Assembly (NCBI RefSeq): GCF_017876295.1
Contig: NZ_JAGINT010000001.1
Location: 3,658,001-3,722,000 of the forward strand
Direction: 5' to 3'
DNA: 64,000 bases
DNA from: Kribbella aluminosa
GTDB lineage: Bacteria; Actinomycetota; Actinomycetes; Propionibacteriales; Kribbellaceae
Position numbers and translations under genes: made by a program. The stretch's first letter is position 1, and each line of letters begins with the position of its first letter. The notes below the pieces were generated by a model. That model was not told the origin of the DNA, did no database searches, and worked only from the letters and a program-made list of their open reading frames with translations. Of this stretch, positions 53,470 to 62,072 are shown in pieces.

Positions 53470-53547
53470 TCACCAACGCACGAGAATCAACCACACCCAC
53501 CACAACCACGCCACCGCGCCCGCCAGGCCCACCGCCCACCGAATCAC
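53470..53547 (-). CDS. Candidate 25-residue Trp-rich membrane peptide
   Basis: A GTG-started frame ten bases downstream of the amidase stop codon reads MIRWAVGLAGAVAW then LWWVWLILVRW and stops. That is one hydrophobic helix with six tryptophans and Arg at each end, as in small single-span membrane proteins. The nearby GTTCTGCCG is not a good ribosome site, but position behind the amidase on the same strand would allow coupled translation. GC-rich antisense DNA can produce such frames by chance, so it is only a candidate. Confidence 0.35.
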   Translation of the reverse strand: MIRWAVGLAGAVAWLWWVWLILVRW

Positions 53548-53557
53548 CGGCAGAACG

Positions 53558-54994
53558 CTACCCGGACAGCGCTCCGGGGCCTTCGAGGAGTTCGGCCAGG
53601 CGGAGCGGCGTACGGTCCTCGAACATCGGGCCGATCAGTTGTACGCCGACCGGCAGACCCTCGGGGGAGCGGCCCGCCGGGATCGCCGTGGCCGGGAGGC
53701 CGGGCATGGTCGCGACACCGGCCCAGACGAGCTGGTCGAAGTACGGGTATTGGACGCCGTCGATGTCGAGGGACCGGGCGAGGGAATCGGGGTTGTGGTC
53801 GTGCGGGAACGCGGGCGTCGGGGTGATCGGGCACAGCACGACGTCGAACTCGGCGAAGAGCTGCCGCCAGGCGTGCCGGTGGGCTTCGCGGCGGGCGTCC
53901 GCAGCCATCCAGTCGCGATGGCTGATCGCGATGCTCCGCAGCCGCGTCGCGTCGAGGCTCTGGTCGTTGGCGTCCAGGCCGGCGGCGAGGGTCTGCAGTT
54001 GCCGGTACATGTCGATGGGGAAACGCGCGCCCGCGCCGGAGAAGTGCAACTGGGAGTAGACCGTCGCGGCCTCGGCCAGATCGGGCAGGAGAGGACTGTG
54101 GCGTTCGACTCGCGCTCCGCCGGCTGTGAGGGCGTCGACGACCCGCTTCAGGCCTGCGCGTACGGCGGACCCGGTCGGGATGAGCGGATGCTCCTCGACG
54201 ACCAGGACCCGGAAGTCCGACAGCTGCTGATGGCGGGCGGGTGGCAGCTTCAGGTTGTACGCCACCCCGTGGGTCAGCGGGTCCGGCCCGGCCATGACGT
54301 CGAGGAGGAGGGTGAGGTCTCTGGCGGAGCGAGCCATCGGGCCGACCACGGCCAGGTCGAGTTCGGTCGGCCAGGCCGGCCCGGGCGGTGGCACCATTCC
54401 GCGGTTCGGCGCGAGCCCGAGGGTCGGCTTGTGTGCGTAGACACCGCAGAAGTGTGCGGGCGTGCGCAACGAACCGGCGATGTCCGAGCCGATCGACAGT
54501 ACGCCGAATCCGCACGCCAGCGCTGCCGCCGATCCGCCGGACGAGCCGCCCGCCGTACGCGCGCGATCCCACGGGTTGTTGGTAGTGCCGTAGATCTCGT
54601 TGAAGGACTGCACATCCTGCAGGCCCAGCGGCACGTTGGTCTTGCCGAGGATGACCGCGCCTGCGGCCTTGAGCCGTGACACCTGCAGCGCGTCTTCGGC
54701 CGGCAGATAGTCCCGGTACGCCGGCAGGCCCCAGGTCGTGGGCAGCCCGACGACGTCGTACGACTCCTTGACGGTCACCGGAAGACCCAGCAACGGCTGT
54801 TCCGCGCCGCGTCGCCTGGCGTCGTCGGCACTCTCTGCGGCAGACCGCGCGCGGTCGAAGTCCGTCACACAGATCGCGTTGATCGCCTCGTCGTCCCGCT
54901 CGATCCGCGCGATCGCTTCGTCCGTCAGCTCGGCCGACGTGACCTCACCGGCACGCAACGCGGCGAGGAGCTCTTCTGCTGTAGGAAAGTCCAC
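53558..54994 (-). CDS. Amidase (amidase signature family)
   Basis: 478 residues of the amidase signature family. Catalytic triad: Lys in VTVKESYDVVGLP (near 80), cis-Ser in the SGGSSGGSAA-type loop GGSSGGSAAALACGF, and the nucleophilic Ser in GSDIAGSLRTPAHFCG. Hydrolyses carboxamides; substrate not known. The upstream RibD-type reductase gene is on the same strand about 45 bases away and could be in one operon. No signal peptide. Confidence 0.94.
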   Translation of the reverse strand: MDFPTAEELLAALRAGEVTSAELTDEAIARIERDDEAINAICVTDFDRARSAAESADDARRRGAEQPLLGLPVTVKESYDVVGLPTTWGLPAYRDYLPAEDALQVSRLKAAGAVILGKTNVPLGLQDVQSFNEIYGTTNNPWDRARTAGGSSGGSAAALACGFGVLSIGSDIAGSLRTPAHFCGVYAHKPTLGLAPNRGMVPPPGPAWPTELDLAVVGPMARSARDLTLLLDVMAGPDPLTHGVAYNLKLPPARHQQLSDFRVLVVEEHPLIPTGSAVRAGLKRVVDALTAGGARVERHSPLLPDLAEAATVYSQLHFSGAGARFPIDMYRQLQTLAAGLDANDQSLDATRLRSIAISHRDWMAADARREAHRHAWRQLFAEFDVVLCPITPTPAFPHDHNPDSLARSLDIDGVQYPYFDQLVWAGVATMPGLPATAIPAGRSPEGLPVGVQLIGPMFEDRTPLRLAELLEGPGALSG

Positions 54995-55039
54995 GAATCG
55001 GACCGTACAGACCTGTCGTCGGAGCCACGAAACCCTATT

Positions 55040-55798
55040 TCACGCAACTGTCCTGTAGTGAAGGCGGACGGCCCCGCCGATGTCCGTATGGACCGAGAGC
55101 AACTCCAGGCGGGTAGCCGGCTCGCCGACGCCGAGCGGCGAGCCGTCCGTGATCGACGGAGTACCCACGCCGCCGATCAGGGCGGGCAGGACGGTGACGT
55201 GCAGTTCGTCGATCAGATCTGCTCGCAGTAGTGCGCCGTTGAGTCCGCCTCCTGCGGTCGACAGCACGCACGTGATGCCGAGCTCGGTACCCATTGCCGC
55301 CATCGCCTCGGCCAGCTCGACCCGGTTGTCGCCGGCAACGAGGTAACAGATGCGCTCCCGGCGGAGGTACGCGAGATAGTCGACTGGCGTCGACCGCGAC
55401 ACCAGGACCAGTACGTCCCAGTTCTCGTGGTCTTCCGTCCAGCGCACCCGCCCGCGGCTGTCCACGGCCGTGAACCACATGTGCGGCGGCGACACCAGTC
55501 CGATGATCTCCGGCGGCAGGAAGTGTTCGTACAACTCGGCGGCGTCCCCGTCGTACGCCGGGAGCCCGTCCGGCGTCTCGTCCTCGGCGACCAGGCTGCC
55601 ACTCCCTTCGAGGATCGCGTTGCAGCCGTACTGCGCCCTGACCACCTCCAGGATGTCGACCGGATCAGCGGCCTGCGGAGTGATCGCCGCCCACAACTCC
55701 GAACTCGGCCGACGCATCAGCAACGCATCACGAGCAAGCGCAACCTTCCCGTCGACACTCGCACCCACACTCACCACCACACGTGGCCGTTCAGCCAT
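55040..55798 (-). CDS. RibD C-terminal/dihydrofolate reductase-like protein
   Basis: 252 residues. MAERPRVVVSVGASVDGKVA at the start, VLSTAGGGLNGALLRADLID and ELHVTVLPALIGGVGTPSI; this is the RibD C-terminal (pyrimidine reductase-like, DHFR-fold) pattern with a G-G-x-L-N-G nucleotide loop. It lacks the deaminase half, so it is not a full riboflavin enzyme; such stand-alone proteins are NADPH reductases of unknown substrate. Start at 55798. Downstream neighbour is the amidase gene. Confidence 0.85.
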   Translation of the reverse strand: MAERPRVVVSVGASVDGKVALARDALLMRRPSSELWAAITPQAADPVDILEVVRAQYGCNAILEGSGSLVAEDETPDGLPAYDGDAAELYEHFLPPEIIGLVSPPHMWFTAVDSRGRVRWTEDHENWDVLVLVSRSTPVDYLAYLRRERICYLVAGDNRVELAEAMAAMGTELGITCVLSTAGGGLNGALLRADLIDELHVTVLPALIGGVGTPSITDGSPLGVGEPATRLELLSVHTDIGGAVRLHYRTVA

Positions 55799-55902
55799 CG
55801 CCGCCTCCTGAACTCGCCGGACATCGGTCGTCAAGCTCTACCAGGGCCCACCGACAGAAGAACCTCACCGGCCGAGCTGTCCCGTGGCCTAGAGTCGTTG
55901 TC

Positions 55903-56643
55903 ATGAGTTCGCTCGAGTCCTGGGCTCTGAGGAGCCACACTGCTGACGGGACCACCCACCCGACGTACCGCAAAGGCAGCGGGCCGGGTGTGATCGTGAT
56001 TCACGAGATCCCCGGCATCACGCCTGCCGTGCTCGAATTCGCCGAGGGAGTCGTCAGCAGCGGTTTCACCGTCGTGATGCCGTCGTTGTTCGGGCGGCCT
56101 GGAGCAGCGGCGACCGTGCTCGAGTCGGTGCGCAGTATCGCCAGTATCTGCGTCAGCAGAGAGTTCAGCATGTTCGCGCTGGGGCGCACGACGCCGGTCG
56201 CCGGCTGGCTGCGCTCGTTGGCCAGGGAGTTGCACGAGGAGCTGGGCGGGCCGGGCGTAGGCGTGGTCGGCATGTGCATGACCGGAGGGTTCGCGCTCGC
56301 GATGCTGGCAGATGCTCCGGTCGCGGCGCCGGTTCTCGCACAGCCTGCCTCGCCGGCGCCGCTCGGCAAGGCTCGTGGGGCAGACCTCGGGCTGAGCCCG
56401 GCCGACCTGGCATCGGTCAAGGCGAAGGTCGCCGCGGGATGCCAGGTGCTGGGGCTGCGCTACAAGGACGATCCGGCCGTCGGCACTCGGTTCGACACCC
56501 TGCGGCGTGAGCTCGGCGCGAACTTCATCGCCGTGGAGTTCCCCGGGCGGAAACACGCGACCCTGACCGAACACCGCCAGCAGGCCGGTGTGGACCGGGT
56601 CCTCAGCTTCTTCGACGAGAAGCTGAAGGCAGCGCACAAGTAG
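55903..56643 (+). CDS. Dienelactone hydrolase family protein
   Basis: 246 residues, alpha/beta fold. The nucleophile is Cys in GVVGMCMTGGFALAM (near 122), as in true dienelactone hydrolases; HEIPGITPAVLEFA is the oxyanion region and FPGRKHATLTEHRQ supplies His. May open dienelactones or hydrolyse related esters. Start ATG at 55903. Single gene, divergent from the reductase. Confidence 0.9.
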   Translation: MSSLESWALRSHTADGTTHPTYRKGSGPGVIVIHEIPGITPAVLEFAEGVVSSGFTVVMPSLFGRPGAAATVLESVRSIASICVSREFSMFALGRTTPVAGWLRSLARELHEELGGPGVGVVGMCMTGGFALAMLADAPVAAPVLAQPASPAPLGKARGADLGLSPADLASVKAKVAAGCQVLGLRYKDDPAVGTRFDTLRRELGANFIAVEFPGRKHATLTEHRQQAGVDRVLSFFDEKLKAAHK

Positions 56644-56673
56644 GCGACTGAAGGTCTGTAGTTGCCTGAGGCA

Positions 56674-56714
56674 ATATCCACAGGGTCGTCGCGATCGCGT
56701 GGATCTGTGGATAA
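56674..56714. promoter_or_regulatory. Inverted pair of DnaA-box-like sequences
   Basis: ATATCCACA (56674-56682) and TGTGGATAA (56706-56714) face each other; TATCCACAG and CTGTGGATA are perfect 9-bp inverted repeats 21 bases apart. TGTGGATAA is the exact reverse complement of the DnaA box TTATCCACA. They lie 68-108 bases before the DUF222-HNH start. Confidence 0.5.
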
Positions 56715-56781
56715 CATTTTTCCTTGTTTTGAAGGGGATCCGGCTTTGAAAACTGTCGGAGGCCGTGTCTAGAGTTTGGGC

Positions 56782-58746
56782 ATGGAAGACCTCGGCGAGC
56801 GGCCACCCGAGCTGATGAGCGAGCACGAACTCGTCCGCGCCCTCGACGACGCCGACGCCGACCTCGCCCGCCGGCAGACCCGCCGCCTGCGCATCATCGC
56901 CGCCCTCGACAACACCGGCCACGCCGAAAAGACCGGCGCCCGCAACACCACCCAATACATCCAGTACCGCTACCGCCTCGACCACTACCGCGCCCACCGC
57001 GACGTCCACCTCGCCCGCGCCCTACCCAAATACCCCGCCGTCACCGCCGCACTCCCCGCAGACCTCCCTGGGGACCTCACCGCCGACGTCGTACTACGCC
57101 CCGCCCAAGCCGAAGCCATCATCCTCGAACTCGAAAAAACCCCCAACACCGTCCCGGCCCCCGACCTGGAATGCGCCGAACGCGAACTCGCCGCCCTCAC
57201 CCACCTCCCACCCGCCGAACTCCGCAAAGCCACCGTCGCAGCCCGCAACATCCTCGACACCGACGGCCCCGAACCCGAAGAACACAAAGCCGCCGCCCGC
57301 GAAACCCTCACCCTCGCCTCCATCGACCGCGGCGTGAAATTCAAGGGCTACCTCGCCAACGAAAACGCCGAACTCCTCCGCACCCTCATCACCACCGGAG
57401 CCCGCCCCCACAAAACCCTCGACGGCACCCCCGACCCCCGCTCCCGCGAAAAACGCCAAGCCGACGCCCTCACCACAACCCTGACCCTCGCCGCCACCGC
57501 CCTCGACGCAGGCACCCCACCCCCCACCATCCCCCGCCCCACCCCAAACACCCCCAACCCAAACACCCCCACCACAGCAGACCCCCGCACCGCACCAACC
57601 CCCACGAACAACGCGTCCACACCCAACCCGGCCCACGATGCAACCGCCGACCCGGGGAACTGGACGCCAACCCGTATACACGGCACCGGTGCCACGGCGA
57701 CGACTCCCGCAGGTGCTGGTGTGACAACCCGCTCGGCTGATGACGTGGTACCTGGGTTCGGGGCCAAGGCGAACATCACCGTCACCATCGACCTGCAAGA
57801 CCTCAAAGCAGCCACCGCCGACGCCATCGGCCAAACCGTCAACAGCAACGGCCTGTCCGCAGCCACCATCCGCCGCCTCGCCTGCGACGCCAACATCATC
57901 CCCATCGTGCTCGGCTCACAGTCCGAACCCCTCGACGTCGGCCGCCGCGAACGCCTCGTCACCAAAGCCATCCGCCGCGCCCTGAACACCCGCGACCGCG
58001 GCTGCGTTGTCTGCGCAGCCCCACCCGTAATGTGCGACGCACACCACCTCATCTCCTGGATAGACGGCGGCCCGACAGCCCTGTCAAACCTCGTCCTGCT
58101 CTGCCGCCGGCACCACACCGACCTCCACGCCGGCCACTGGAACATCACCATCACCAGCAACACCGTCCACGTCGCCCGCCCCACCTGGGCCGACCCACCA
58201 CCCCACCCAGGCCCACCCCCGGACACCGCATCACCACCAGCACCACCACCTGCACCAGTACCGACACCACCACCTGCATCACCACCTGCACCTGCACCGG
58301 CACCATCACCGGCACCACCTGCATCACCGCCGGCACCATCACCGGCCCCGGCCCCGGAATCACCACCCGGCCACTCCGGCGCCGGTCGAACGCCCACGGC
58401 CGACGTACGTCTCGATGGACGAGGCGAGGACCGCGCACCCGCGCCCCAACCGTCCACAGCCCCGCGAACGGACAGCCAAGACCAGGAAGGCTTGCGCGCC
58501 GCAACATATCTGGCGATCTGGGGCGAGCCCCCGCCACCCGACTACCAGGACAATCCACGACGCGGGCACGCGGAGTTCACGCCCGTCGATCCCTGGGGCG
58601 GGACCGCCGATGCTACGCAAGCCCCCAGCCACCTCGCTGACCCGCGCGACGTCACCCCCGAACACCACGCGGACGGCTGTACTGAGCCATGCGCTCGTCC
58701 TGCCTCTCCGGGTCTCCTTGTGTCGGTGGGACCGAGCGACCCGTAG
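56782..58746 (+). CDS. DUF222 (13E12 repeat) HNH endonuclease domain protein
   Basis: 654 residues. N-terminal DUF222 domain (about 1-230; ELVRALDDADADLARRQTRR, VVLRPAQAEAIILELEKTP), a Thr/Pro-rich linker near 250-310, the HNH domain CVVCAAPPVMCDAHHLISWI then NLVLLCRRHHTDLH (about 410-445), and a long proline-alanine tail (about 475-535). The HNH core residues His-His, Asn and His are intact, so nuclease activity is possible. The family is repeated in actinobacteria and, as REP13E12, is the integration site of phage phiRv1 in mycobacteria. DNA of the N-terminal part uses very C-rich codons, unlike neighbours. Confidence 0.92.
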   Translation: MEDLGERPPELMSEHELVRALDDADADLARRQTRRLRIIAALDNTGHAEKTGARNTTQYIQYRYRLDHYRAHRDVHLARALPKYPAVTAALPADLPGDLTADVVLRPAQAEAIILELEKTPNTVPAPDLECAERELAALTHLPPAELRKATVAARNILDTDGPEPEEHKAAARETLTLASIDRGVKFKGYLANENAELLRTLITTGARPHKTLDGTPDPRSREKRQADALTTTLTLAATALDAGTPPPTIPRPTPNTPNPNTPTTADPRTAPTPTNNASTPNPAHDATADPGNWTPTRIHGTGATATTPAGAGVTTRSADDVVPGFGAKANITVTIDLQDLKAATADAIGQTVNSNGLSAATIRRLACDANIIPIVLGSQSEPLDVGRRERLVTKAIRRALNTRDRGCVVCAAPPVMCDAHHLISWIDGGPTALSNLVLLCRRHHTDLHAGHWNITITSNTVHVARPTWADPPPHPGPPPDTASPPAPPPAPVPTPPPASPPAPAPAPSPAPPASPPAPSPAPAPESPPGHSGAGRTPTADVRLDGRGEDRAPAPQPSTAPRTDSQDQEGLRAATYLAIWGEPPPPDYQDNPRRGHAEFTPVDPWGGTADATQAPSHLADPRDVTPEHHADGCTEPCARPASPGLLVSVGPSDP

Positions 58747-59076
58747 CGCTGGGTGGATGTTGACGGGGAGCGGCTCGCGAGGGGGTAGGCGGTCCACGGC
58801 CACGGCGCTGGTGGCCGAGACGCGCGAGCTGCCCGGCGTCGCGATGAACCGCGCCCTCGATCTGCTCGCTGTTGCGGCAGCTGTCCGTGGCGTCGTGGTT
58901 CGGCGCGCGCGCAGTTGCGCGTGGTGGGCGCGGCTTCGGCGTGTTCGGCGCACACGATCGGTGGCCGGGCGGTCCACTCGGCGGGGGACGGTGAAGGATT
59001 GCGGGGCCGCGTCGATGGTGATCGCGGATGGGTGCAGGGGGTGCGTGGTTGCGCCTCGGTTCGGCGCGTACTTCGG

Positions 59077-59122
59077 CGTTCGGAGTCAAGTCTCTTGAAC
59101 GTTCGGAGTCAAGTCTCTTGAA
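59077..59122. repeat. 23-bp perfect tandem duplication
   Basis: Two exact head-to-tail copies (59077-59099 and 59100-59122) of a unit that includes CGGAGTCAAGTCTCTTGAA. A degraded third CAAGTGTCTTGAC is at 59167-59179. AT-richer than its surroundings. Origin unknown. Confidence 0.9.
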
Positions 59123-59358
59123 GTGGTGTACGGCGTTCGATCCTGCACAATGCCGGAGGGGCTGACCAAGTGTCTTGACGAGAGGCGGGTGCGCCGTGAC
59201 GTCCAGAGGAAGTGGTCGCCGCGCCGCCGGTGCTCGAACTACTGCAGTGCGCCGGCCGGACGGGCGCGTCGTTCAGCGAGTGCTCGGCGGGGCAGACCGT
59301 CGAATGCGCGCAGCGCGGCCAGGGAGAGCAAGCCGCCCCGGAACACTACAATCCCCGG

Positions 59359-59484
59359 CTGCGGCACCTGCGGCACCTGCGGCACCTGCGGCACCTGCGG
59401 CACCTGCGGCACCTGCGGCACCGGCGGCACCTGCGGCACCTGCGGCACCTGCGGCACCTGTGGCACCTGGGGCACCTGCGGTGC
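59359..59484. repeat. 9-bp tandem array, about 14 units
   Basis: The unit CTGCGGCAC is repeated about 14 times, ten exact in unbroken phase except for one T-to-G variant unit at 59422 and three altered units at the right end (CTGTGGCAC, CTGGGGCAC, CTGCGGTGC). Being a multiple of three, it gives open frames in all phases. Consistent with slippage at a simple repeat; coding use is not supported. Confidence 0.92.
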
Positions 59485-59909
59485 GCGGTGGGTACGGGGT
59501 ACGGCGTGGGTGCCGAGGGGGCTCGATGTCGAGCTGGGGGGTCCTCATCGCGGCGTGTGTGGTTTGTGGGAAATGAGTGCGACCGACCGGCGGGAACACA
59601 TCTTCGACACCATCGAGTGTGCGGCGCGGGTCTGCGTGCGTTGCGGGTGCCGCGTGCTCCGGCACGGCGTACAGCATGAGGCAAGCTTTACTGCTGCGCG
59701 CCGGCCGGACCGGTACGGGCGTGGTCCGTGATCGTGCCTGATCCTCGGTGCGTACTTGTCGCTGGATCTGGCGGCCGTTGGCGGTGGACTCCTGCTGCCG
59801 CGGTGACAGCCGTACCGCTCGGAATGCTGCTCGCGGGTTGTCCGGAGTTGACACTTCGGTGCGGAGATCTTCGCCAGTCGGTCACGGTTTGTTAAGACAA
59901 AGTGGCGTG

Positions 59910-59929
59910 CTCTGGCAACGTTGCCAGAG
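59910..59929. promoter_or_regulatory. Perfect 20-bp palindrome, LacI-type operator
   Basis: CTCTGGCAAC followed by its exact complement GTTGCCAGAG, with the central CG expected of LacI/PurR family operators. It sits 90-110 bases before the importer's first gene. No LacI gene is in the window, so the regulator is elsewhere or just beyond the end. Confidence 0.75.
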
Positions 59930-60018
59930 GCAGCATTGCCCGGGGCGGCGCTGTGAGGATAGCGTTCGCCAAATTGCCGCTGCGCGTGCTGAGCGTGGCG
60001 CTCGATCAGGAGGCTTGT

Positions 60019-61176
60019 GTGAAGCTCACGTCTGCCGTCGGGGTCACCGCGGCGATCGCCGCCACGGCCATCGGCCTCGCCGGATGTGCTCAGAAGAGCA
60101 CCGGCTCTGCGGACACCGGTGGGGATTCCGGGACGAAGACCGTCCGGGTCTTCCTCAGCGGCGACACCAATGTCCAGACGCTGTGGGAGAAGGACCTCGC
60201 CCCGGCGTTCGAGAAGGCGAACCCGGGCTACAAGGTCGACGTCACCCTCGACCTGCACGGTGAGCACGACGCCCAGACGATGGCGAAGCTGGCGAGCTCG
60301 GTCGCGCAGAAGAAGGATCCCGGGTTCGACGTCGTCGACGGCGGCTTCGTGGCCAAGGCCTCGGCCGCGAACCTGCTGCAGCCGGTCGACGCGAGCAAGA
60401 TCCCCGCACTGTCGGACATTCCGGCGGACGTCGTGAAGGCCGGCGGCACGGGCGGTATCCCGTACCGCGGCTCGTCGGTCCTGCTGGCGTACGACACGAA
60501 GACCGTGCCGACACCGCCGAAGACGCTCGACGAGCTGCTCGCGTGGGTCAAGGCGAACCCGGGCAAGTTCACGTACAACTCGCCGAAGTCCGGCGGCTCG
60601 GGCGGCGCGTTCGTGGCCACGGTGCTCGACAAGTACGTGCCGGCCGACGCGCGGGAGAAGATGACGGTCGGGTACGAGAAGGACCTCGAATCCAACTGGG
60701 ACAAGGGTTTCGCCGAGCTCAAGGGCCTGAACCAGTACGTGTACCAGAAGGGCGTCTACCCGAACGGTAACCAGCAGACGCTGGACCTGCTGGCCCACGG
60801 GCAGATCTCGATGGCCCCGGTCTGGTCCGACCAGTTCACGACCGGTGTCGCCAACGGCGCGATCCCGGCGACCGTCAAGGCCGCGCAGATCTCCGACCCG
60901 TCGTTCACCGGCGGCGCGGCGTACCTCGGCATCCCGGCGAACACCCCGAACGGCGACGCCGCGCTGAAGCTGGTGAACTTCGTCCTCGAGCCGGCCCAGC
61001 AGGCCTCGATCGTCAAGGACATCTCGGGCTACCCGGCGATCTCGTCGGACAAGCTGCCGGCCGAGGTCGCGGCGAAGTTCGCGAACGCCGACACCCGGAA
61101 CCTGCGCAAGGGCTACTACGACCAGATGGGCAAGGACCTCAACAAGCTCTGGGACGAGAAGGTGCCCGGCAAGTGA
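60019..61176 (+). CDS. ABC transporter substrate-binding lipoprotein
   Basis: 385 residues. Lipoprotein signal with the lipobox IGLAGCAQ (cleaved before Cys, near residue 23). After a Gly/Ser/Thr-rich linker come VRVFLSGDTNVQTLWEKDL, a GIPYRGSSVLLAYDTKTV crossover and VYPNGNQQTLDLLAHGQISM. Overall it belongs to the extracellular solute-binding group 1/phosphonate-iron-polyamine type. GTG at 60019 follows CAGGAGGCTT. First gene of a four-gene importer; ligand unknown. Confidence 0.92.
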   Translation: MKLTSAVGVTAAIAATAIGLAGCAQKSTGSADTGGDSGTKTVRVFLSGDTNVQTLWEKDLAPAFEKANPGYKVDVTLDLHGEHDAQTMAKLASSVAQKKDPGFDVVDGGFVAKASAANLLQPVDASKIPALSDIPADVVKAGGTGGIPYRGSSVLLAYDTKTVPTPPKTLDELLAWVKANPGKFTYNSPKSGGSGGAFVATVLDKYVPADAREKMTVGYEKDLESNWDKGFAELKGLNQYVYQKGVYPNGNQQTLDLLAHGQISMAPVWSDQFTTGVANGAIPATVKAAQISDPSFTGGAAYLGIPANTPNGDAALKLVNFVLEPAQQASIVKDISGYPAISSDKLPAEVAAKFANADTRNLRKGYYDQMGKDLNKLWDEKVPGK

Positions 61177-62072
61177 CCCGCGCGCGGGAGGGGCAGACCC
61201 GCGGCCTGTTCATGGCGCTGCCGCCGATCGTGCTGATCGCGCTGTTCATCGGGTTCCCGATCGTGCTCGCGTTCGGCTTCAGTTTCGGCTTCACCGGCGG
61301 TCTCAACAAGACGATCGCGCTGATCGGCCAGAACGTGCATCACGCGAGCGGCGGTACGCCGACGTTCGGCGCGTACGCCGATCTCTTCTCGGACCAGCGC
61401 TTCCTCGGCGACCTGGTCGTGACGGTCGTCGTCACACTCGTCAGTACCACCGTCGTCATCCTGCTCGCGACGACGATCGGGCTGTACCTGAAGTGCCGCG
61501 GCGGCGTCCTGGGCAAGGTGCTGTCCGCGCTCGCGGTGATCCCGCTGTTCATCCCGGTGGTGATCGCGTCCTGGGCGATCCTCGGGTTCTACTCGGCCGA
61601 CGGGTTCCTGCGCAGCGTGGCGGCGCAGTTCGGGGTCGAGTTCCCGATCTGGTCGTTCACGATGGTCACGGTGATCATCGGCTCGGTGTGGACCTCGCTG
61701 CCGTTCGCGACGTTGCTGGTCTCGTCGGGGCTGCAGGCCGTGCCGCAGGCGATGATCGACGCCGCGCGGGACGCCGGCGCCTCGTTCTTCCGGGTCGTCA
61801 CGTCGGTACTGGTTCCGATGGCGGGTGTACCGATCGTGATCGCGACGACGTTCACGGCGATCGGTACGCTCGGCTCGTTCACGGTGCCGTACTTCACCGG
61901 CCCGAACTCGCCGAACATGCTCGGCGTGGACATGTCGAACTACTTCTCGGCGTTCAACCAGCCGCAGCAGTCGGTGGTGATGGCGTTCGTGGTGTTCGCG
62001 ATCGCGTCCGGGATCGCCGCGGTGTACGTGTGGGCGAACTTCCGCTCGGCCAAGGAAAGCGGGGCGGTCTGA
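61173..62072 (+). CDS. ABC transporter permease 1
   Basis: 299 residues, six membrane helices. The cytoplasmic EAA loop is DAARDAGASFFRVVTSVLVP (about 190-210), which docks the ATPase. Order and similarity place it in the PotB/PhnU/AfuB-type family of importers. Starts by overlapping the binding-protein stop by 4 bases and ends in a TGATG overlap with permease 2. Confidence 0.92.
   Translation: MTRAREGQTRGLFMALPPIVLIALFIGFPIVLAFGFSFGFTGGLNKTIALIGQNVHHASGGTPTFGAYADLFSDQRFLGDLVVTVVVTLVSTTVVILLATTIGLYLKCRGGVLGKVLSALAVIPLFIPVVIASWAILGFYSADGFLRSVAAQFGVEFPIWSFTMVTVIIGSVWTSLPFATLLVSSGLQAVPQAMIDAARDAGASFFRVVTSVLVPMAGVPIVIATTFTAIGTLGSFTVPYFTGPNSPNMLGVDMSNYFSAFNQPQQSVVMAFVVFAIASGIAAVYVWANFRSAKESGAV

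Larger units (their letters stand above)
58747..60018. other. 1.27-kb repeat-containing intergenic region
   Basis: No confident gene. Several overlapping frames run through it but none resembles a known family, and the frames over 59359-59484 are made only of repeat. Contents: a 23-bp tandem duplication, a 9-bp tandem array, and the promoter of the ABC importer with a 20-bp palindrome. It may be decayed sequence behind the HNH gene. Confidence 0.6.

Noticed and set aside
59359-59484. CRISPR array
   Set aside because: Units are 9 bp and contiguous, with no spacers and no cas genes.
59123-59731. Cys/Gly/Thr-rich protein (repeated TCG residues)
   Set aside because: The frame comes only from the 9-bp repeat, which is open in several phases; no family, start or ribosome site supports it.
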